From Myxococcus xanthus (GTDB lineage: Bacteria > Myxococcota > Myxococcia > Myxococcales > Myxococcaceae): a DNA stretch of 64,000 nucleotides. Where the stretch lies: NCBI RefSeq assembly GCF_006402735.1, contig NZ_CP017174.1, positions 3,289,001 through 3,353,000 of the forward strand, read 5' to 3'. Below are positions 59,460 through 64,000 of the stretch, in pieces. Numbering within the stretch: position 1 is the first letter of the stretch; each line of letters begins with the position of its first letter. The position numbers and the translations under genes were made by a program. The notes beneath the pieces are model-generated. The model did not search any database and was not told the DNA's origin. It saw only the letters and a program-made list of their open reading frames with translations.

Positions 59460-60776
59460 ATGACGCGTCTGGAGCAGATGCTCGAAGGGTCGCCCTACGT
59501 GGCGTACCTCTACGGCTACCCGCACAAGACGGCCTACCGGCCCTTCACGCCCGCGCTCCCGCTGGAGTCCGTCTGGGCGGAGGAGCGGCGGGACGCGCTG
59601 TTCCTCTACATCCACGTGCCCTTCTGCGAGATGCGCTGCGGCTTCTGCAACCTCTTCACCGCCGCCGGGCCGAAGCAGGACGTGGTGGACGGGTACCTGG
59701 GCGCGCTGGTGCGCGAGACGAAGCGGGTGAAGGAAGCGCTTGGGACGGCGAGCTTCGCCCGGGCCGCCATTGGCGGCGGCACGCCGACGCTGCTGGACGT
59801 GGCGGGGTTGAACACCGTGTTCGACATGGCCGAAGGCGTCATGGGCGCGGACATGAAGAGCATCCCCGTGTCCGTGGAGGTGTCGCCGGAGACGGTGGAC
59901 GCGCAGAAGCTCCAGGTGTTGCGCTCGCGCGGCACGGACCGGGTGAGCATGGGCATCCAGAGCTTCATCGAGGCGGAAGTGGCCGCGGTGAAGCGGCCCC
60001 AGAAGACGGCGCAGGTGGAGGCCGCGCTGGACCTCATCCGCTCCACGGGCTTCCCCACGCTGAACCTGGACCTCATCTACGGCATGGAGGGGCAGACGGC
60101 GGAGAGCTTCCTCTACTCGCTGCGCACGGCGCTCCGTTACTCGCCGGAGGAGATCTATCTCTACCCGCTCTACGTCCGGCCGCTGACCTTCCTGGGCAAG
60201 AAGGCGCGGGCCTGGGACGATCTGCGCCTTTCGCTCTATCGCGTGGGCCGCGACTTCCTCCTGTCGGAGGGCTACACGCAGGTCTCCATGCGGATGTTCC
60301 GCGCGAGCCATGCGCCGGACGCGGGCGGCCCGGTGTATCGCTGCCAGGAGGACGGCATGGTGGGGCTGGGCTGCGGGGCGCGCTCGTACACGGGCCGGGT
60401 GCATTACTCTTCCGAGTACGCGGTGGGCTCTCGCGAGGTGCGCTCCATCATCTCGTCGTACAGCGAGCGGACCGAGGCGTCGTTCGGTGAGGTGGGCTAC
60501 GGCTTCCGTCTGGACTCCGAGGAGCGGCGCCGCCGTTACATGCTGTTGTCCCTGCTGGCGGACGGCGTGGACCTCGCCGTGTACCGGCAGCGCTTCTGCA
60601 CCGATGCGCTGGAGGACTTCCCGGAGCTGGAGGAGTTGGAGGCGCACGGACTGGCTCGGAAGAACAGTGGGGTGGTGCAGCTCACCGCGGCGGGCGTGGA
60701 GCGCTCCGACCTGATTGGCCCCTGGCTGCACTCCGACCAGGTGCAGGCGATGATGAAGGAGTACGCTTGGCGATGA
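59460..60776 (+). CDS. STM4012 family radical SAM protein
   Basis: A 438-aa HemN/HemW-like radical SAM enzyme. The [4Fe-4S] motif CEMRCGFCN is C56, C60, C63; IGGGTPT and EVSPETVD follow as in HemN-type SAM domains, and DRVSMGIQSF is present. The gene context and sequence pattern fit STM4012 rather than coproporphyrinogen dehydrogenase. Starts 11 bp after the STM4013-type stop; its own stop overlaps the next ATG (ATGA). Reaction unknown. Confidence 0.88.
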   Translation: MTRLEQMLEGSPYVAYLYGYPHKTAYRPFTPALPLESVWAEERRDALFLYIHVPFCEMRCGFCNLFTAAGPKQDVVDGYLGALVRETKRVKEALGTASFARAAIGGGTPTLLDVAGLNTVFDMAEGVMGADMKSIPVSVEVSPETVDAQKLQVLRSRGTDRVSMGIQSFIEAEVAAVKRPQKTAQVEAALDLIRSTGFPTLNLDLIYGMEGQTAESFLYSLRTALRYSPEEIYLYPLYVRPLTFLGKKARAWDDLRLSLYRVGRDFLLSEGYTQVSMRMFRASHAPDAGGPVYRCQEDGMVGLGCGARSYTGRVHYSSEYAVGSREVRSIISSYSERTEASFGEVGYGFRLDSEERRRRYMLLSLLADGVDLAVYRQRFCTDALEDFPELEELEAHGLARKNSGVVQLTAAGVERSDLIGPWLHSDQVQAMMKEYAWR

Positions 60777-61636
60777 AGCTCACCGTGCTCTATCGGGGCC
60801 CGCTGTCCAGCTGCAACTACGGTTGCGAGTACTGCCCCTTCGGCAAGTGGAAGCACACCGACGAGGAGCTGGCCAAGGACCGCGCGGACCTGGAGCGATT
60901 CGTCGCGTGGGTGGAGGCGCGTACGCAGGACACGGTGTCGGTGTTCTTCACGCCGTGGGGCGAGGCGCTCATCTGGCCCTGGTACCAGGAGGCGCTGGCG
61001 CGCCTGTCCCACCTGCCGCACGTGGAGCGGTTGGCCATCCAGACGAACCTGTCCTGCAAGCTGGACTGGGTGGCCCAGGCGCGCGCGGACAAGCTGGGCA
61101 TCTGGGCCACGTACCATCCGGAGTGGACCAAGCGGCACCGCTTCGTGGCCCAGTGCGCGAAGCTGACCGAGCTGGGCGTGCGGCACAGCGTGGGCGTCGT
61201 GGGCTTCCTGCGCTTCACGGAGGAGGCCGAGACGCTCCGTGCCGAGCTGCCTGCGGACACCTACCTGTGGATCAACGCGGTGAAGGACGGGCAGGAGGAG
61301 CCGTACATGGCGGAAGACGTGGCGCGCTTCACGCGCTTGGACCCGCTCTTCCCGGTGAACAACACGCGCCACCCGAGCCTGGGCCGCGCATGCCGGGGCG
61401 GGGAGTCCGTCATCTCCGTGGACGGCGAGGGCACGGCGCGGCGGTGTCACTTCATCGAGGAGGCCATTGGCAACATCTACGCGCCGGACTTTGACGCCGC
61501 GCTGAAGCCCCGGCCCTGTGCGAAGCAGACCTGTGGTTGTCATATCGGGTACGTGCACCTGGAGTACCTGGAGCTGGACCGGGTCTTCGGCTCCGGCATC
61601 CTGGAGCGCGTCCCGGCCACGCCCCTGTGGAAGTAG
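60773..61636 (+). CDS. STM4011 family radical SAM protein
   Basis: About 287 aa. The [4Fe-4S] cluster motif CNYGCEYC is C14, C18, C21; FFTPWGEALIWPWYQEAL and IQTNLSC follow. Near the C-terminus are extra Cys (CRGG, RRCHF, CAKQTCGCH) that could bind an auxiliary cluster. An ATGA overlap with the STM4012-type gene gives the start at 60773; the TTG at 60767 with better AAGGAG spacing is an alternative. Two distinct radical SAM proteins in one operon suggest sequential chemistry on one substrate. Confidence 0.88.
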   Translation: MKLTVLYRGPLSSCNYGCEYCPFGKWKHTDEELAKDRADLERFVAWVEARTQDTVSVFFTPWGEALIWPWYQEALARLSHLPHVERLAIQTNLSCKLDWVAQARADKLGIWATYHPEWTKRHRFVAQCAKLTELGVRHSVGVVGFLRFTEEAETLRAELPADTYLWINAVKDGQEEPYMAEDVARFTRLDPLFPVNNTRHPSLGRACRGGESVISVDGEGTARRCHFIEEAIGNIYAPDFDAALKPRPCAKQTCGCHIGYVHLEYLELDRVFGSGILERVPATPLWK

Positions 61637-61670
61637 CTGGAGCGATTCCCGGCAGCGTGAGGTGCGAACG

Positions 61671-62804
61671 TCACGGAAGCTGACGCAAGGCTTCTTGAAT
61701 CTCCCACTCGTAGACGGTGAGCCCGTCGCGGCGGAGGTTGGGGAGCAGGTCCCCGAAGGCATTGGCTTCCAGCACGCGGTGCCCGGTGAAGTGCTCCTCG
61801 TACATGAGGTCGATGCCCACGTGCAGGCAGTCATGGGCCCGCGCCACTGTGCGGCAGCTCACCATGGCATCCGCGAGCTCGTTCCGTGGCACCGCCGCGT
61901 GGAAGTCGTCCAAGTCGCCCCGCCATCCGCCCAGGTGCAGGTTGGTGATGGGCCGCATGCTCTGCCGCACCACCGTGAAGGCCGGTTCGCCTCGGACCAT
62001 CAGCACCCGGCAGTCGAAGTAATCGCCGCCCAGCCGCGCCTTGGGAATCGAGCGCTCCACCTGTGAGCCTTCGCCCAGCAGATACGTGAGGATTTCATCC
62101 ACCTGCTCGGGCTCATCGACGCGGCGAACCTTCAGCGAGTTGTACCAACCCGTCTTCGCCACCTCGATGGTGGTGGTCAGCGTGTCCACCGAGCGCCCCC
62201 GCCGGTAGATGGCGAGACACGATGCGGAGGAGCCACACGACACCTTCACGAACACCTCGCGGCAGTCCTCCGCCTTCATCCGTTCGCGGAGCGATTCCAC
62301 GTCCGTGACGCCATCCATCGGCTCGGGAACCGGCACTCCCAGGGCGGCGTAGCGGCGAGAGGTGATGCGCTTGTCGAAGAGGTCCGCGATGGCGGTGGGC
62401 TTCTGGAGGACGCGCCAGCGCGGATGCGCCGTGAAGATGGCCCCCAGCTCCGTCAGGGCGCGCAGAAAGCCCAGGTGGTGCTGCCGGGGGCTGAGAATCC
62501 GGCCGTGGTCCTCGGGAAGTCGGTCCACCTGCTCCGGCGTCAGGACGGAACAGCCGTGGTCCACTGCGTCCGCGTAGCCCCGCTGGAGCAGGGCCTTCTC
62601 CACGTCCCAGTTTTCGCCCGTGGAATCGATGCGGACGAGCGCCTCCGAGTCCGGCAGGTCCGCCAGGAGGTCCGGTGTTGCCAGTAGCTCACGCCATGGC
62701 ACGACGTGCGCGGGCGGCAGCCCCTGTCTGGCGAGGGCCTCCTGGAACAGCGTGACGCGCCGGTTCTCCGGGTTGCCGATGAGGATGAACGGAGGCGCGC
62801 CCAT
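61671..62804 (-). CDS. STM4014 family protein (ATP-grasp-like)
   Basis: A 377-aa protein. KRITSRRYAALGVPVPEPM, VFVKVSCGSSASCLAIYRR and VLEANAFGDLLPNLRRDGL are the nucleotide and metal-binding pieces of an ATP-grasp fold, which usually makes amide or thioester bonds. It converges with the STM4011-type gene (34-bp gap) and lies 9 bp downstream of the leucine-rich-repeat gene, so these two form the other arm of the cluster. Confidence 0.85.
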   Translation of the reverse strand: MGAPPFILIGNPENRRVTLFQEALARQGLPPAHVVPWRELLATPDLLADLPDSEALVRIDSTGENWDVEKALLQRGYADAVDHGCSVLTPEQVDRLPEDHGRILSPRQHHLGFLRALTELGAIFTAHPRWRVLQKPTAIADLFDKRITSRRYAALGVPVPEPMDGVTDVESLRERMKAEDCREVFVKVSCGSSASCLAIYRRGRSVDTLTTTIEVAKTGWYNSLKVRRVDEPEQVDEILTYLLGEGSQVERSIPKARLGGDYFDCRVLMVRGEPAFTVVRQSMRPITNLHLGGWRGDLDDFHAAVPRNELADAMVSCRTVARAHDCLHVGIDLMYEEHFTGHRVLEANAFGDLLPNLRRDGLTVYEWEIQEALRQLP

Positions 62805-62813
62805 GATGCCGGA

Positions 62814-64000
62814 CTACTCGCTTACCGCGACGTAGCGGCCGCCTTCGTCATCGTCGTAGATGTCGCGTTGGTTCCCTGCCGCCACGTCCGGGCACAACGA
62901 GGCCAACAGCTTCACGCCTTTGCGCGTGAGCTGGTTCTGCGACACGTCCAGCTTCTTGAGGTGCTTGAACGCCGCCGCGTTCGCCACTAGGACCGCCGCG
63001 TCGGAGTCCATCAGCGTGCCCTTCGACAAGTCCAGTGACTCCAGCTGCTTCAGCACCTTGGCCTTCGGCAGCACGGTCGCGAGCTCGTCGGAGAAGGCAG
63101 CGTTGCACAGTCCCAGGTGCTTCAGGTTCGGCAGCTCCGTGGCGTCGAGGATGGGCTGGATGTCGCTCGGGCGGTACCGTCCGCCGTACTCCTCGCTGCC
63201 GAACCAGACTTCCAACTGCTCCAGCTTCGGCCACTTCGCACTGGCGATGGACTGCACCGCGGGCCGAGGAAGGCCGCCCGACTCCATCGTGAAGCGACGC
63301 AGCTCCGGCAGCTCCACCGGCCCCAGACGCACGTCTCCGCCACGCAGCCTCAAGGTGGTGAGGTGGGGCAGGGCCTTGAGCAGGGGCGCGAGGTTCCCCA
63401 GCTTGACCCAGGAGATCTCCGACTCGTCCGGGAAGACGAAGTCACCGATGAACAGCCGCTGAAGCGTCTTTGGCGCCAGCTTGGTGATGACCTTGATGAG
63501 GTCGCCGTACTCGTTGTCACCGTCGTTGTCCGGCAGGCCGAGCGTCAGCTCCTGGAGGAACCGCGCGGAGGGGCTGCGCAGCAGCATCGTCAGTGTCTCG
63601 ACGACGTCGAAGTCGGCGTCCGAATCGTACCCCGGCGCCGCGACGCGCGCGCCACGGATGAAGCCCAGGTGCCACTCCAGTGTCAGGGCCTTCTCGCCGA
63701 GCATCGACGTGAGGCCCACGCCCAGCAGTGCTCCCTGGTGCTTCTTGTACAGGGCCGCGACCTTCCGCTTGAGGCTGGTGGCCTCCGCGCCCTGGGCCTG
63801 TCGCTGCGCGTGCTGGAGGGCAATCAGCTCGCCGCGCGGGTCGCCCTGGCCCTGGAGCCAGTCGGCGTAGACGAGGTAGCCGTCGTCGGAATCCGGAGCC
63901 TGGAGGATGGCGGCCTCCAGCTCCGGGTTCGACTTGGCCGCGGGCGCCGTGTCCTTCGGCTTGATGCGCGTGTACCCCTTCTTCGTCTTCTCCAGGACCT
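62814..64000 (-). CDS. WGR/TIGR02996 plus leucine-rich-repeat protein (STM4015-like), 5' end outside window
   Basis: At least 395 residues visible. The most upstream visible part reads VLEKTKKGYTRIKPKD like the end of a WGR domain, then YLVYADWLQGQGDPRGELIAL (TIGR02996, a myxobacterial/planctomycete-type repeat domain), then leucine-rich repeats (LTTLRLRGGDVRL, LKHLGLCNAAFSDELA, LESLDLSKGTLMD, LKKLDVSQNQLTRKG). The LFIGDF...EISWVKL...LLKALPHL block resembles STM4015 proteins. It is probably a partner or scaffold protein of the cluster. Stop TAG is 9 bp before the STM4014-type start. Confidence 0.78.
   Translation of the reverse strand, partial: VLEKTKKGYTRIKPKDTAPAAKSNPELEAAILQAPDSDDGYLVYADWLQGQGDPRGELIALQHAQRQAQGAEATSLKRKVAALYKKHQGALLGVGLTSMLGEKALTLEWHLGFIRGARVAAPGYDSDADFDVVETLTMLLRSPSARFLQELTLGLPDNDGDNEYGDLIKVITKLAPKTLQRLFIGDFVFPDESEISWVKLGNLAPLLKALPHLTTLRLRGGDVRLGPVELPELRRFTMESGGLPRPAVQSIASAKWPKLEQLEVWFGSEEYGGRYRPSDIQPILDATELPNLKHLGLCNAAFSDELATVLPKAKVLKQLESLDLSKGTLMDSDAAVLVANAAAFKHLKKLDVSQNQLTRKGVKLLASLCPDVAAGNQRDIYDDDEGGRYVAVSE

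Noticed and set aside
59460-60776. Oxygen-independent coproporphyrinogen oxidase (HemN/HemW)
   Set aside because: The radical SAM motif is shared, but neighbours (STM4013, STM4011, STM4014-like) fit STM4012, and no heme genes are near.

Overview
The window is very GC-rich, with compact operons, many secreted lipoproteins with beta-propeller, lamin-tail or discoidin domains, ATGA-coupled genes and large secreted proteases. A TIGR02996/WGR-type protein and a locus of DUF4150, Imm11, DUF6484 and TIGR02270 proteins are also present. Together these point to a predatory myxobacterium of the Myxococcus/Corallococcus/Pyxidicoccus type. That is an inference from gene style, not from a marker gene.

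Region 1 (1-6.2 kb, minus strand) is a class II lanthipeptide cluster: a GTG-started LanM, three tandem mersacidin/lichenicidin-type precursors sharing a conserved Cys-rich C-terminus, two hairpins, a 71-aa protein resembling only the N-terminus of an HlyD adaptor, and a peptidase-C39 ABC exporter that runs off the window. Region 2 (6.2-17 kb) holds a GMC oxidoreductase, a SWIM/SNF2 helicase coupled to a DUF885 hydrolase, a P1 (DmpA-like) peptidase, a HEAT-repeat protein and an outer-membrane protein with an HxSNG motif.

Region 3 (17-23.5 kb) is a minus-strand run of envelope genes: alpha/beta hydrolase, Omp85 barrel, propeller lipoprotein, porin-like protein and hydrolase lipoprotein. It starts next to a divergent TetR gene with a near-perfect 25-bp palindrome between them. 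Region 4 (23.6-30 kb) has a nuclease-fold/lamin-tail lipoprotein and a second TetR divergent from a Baeyer-Villiger monooxygenase plus propeller pair, again around an inverted repeat. Region 5 (30-41.3 kb) has an AI-2E-family permease, a large secreted metallopeptidase, a GT39-type membrane glycosyltransferase, a ferritin-like protein, and an FGGY kinase coupled to a sphingosine-1-phosphate-lyase-like enzyme.

Region 6 (41.2-50.7 kb) is a wrecked toxin-immunity island of the kind linked to type VI secretion. On the minus strand it reads: ketosynthase-like fragment, PAAR-like DUF4150 protein, AHH-nuclease toxin, Imm11 immunity protein, DUF6484 and TIGR02270. The toxin gene is cut twice: by an intact IS66-family element flanked by the direct repeat GTAATGCG, and by a 2.74-kb mosaic of lower-GC cargo between copies of GCTCAAC. 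Removing both restores one open frame of about 267 codons with a complete AHH domain.

Region 7 (50.9-57.8 kb) has an Fe-ADH plus ABM-monooxygenase pair, a discoidin/polysaccharide-lyase-like lipoprotein, an AAA-TPR protein and a LOG-like protein. Region 8 (58-64 kb) matches the uncharacterised STM4011-STM4015-type cluster: HAD hydrolase, STM4013-type hydrolase, two radical SAM proteins (STM4012, STM4011), and convergent to them an ATP-grasp-like STM4014 protein and a leucine-rich-repeat protein that leaves the window. The best candidates for undescribed biology are the lanthipeptide cluster, the broken AHH toxin island and the STM4011-4015-type operon.
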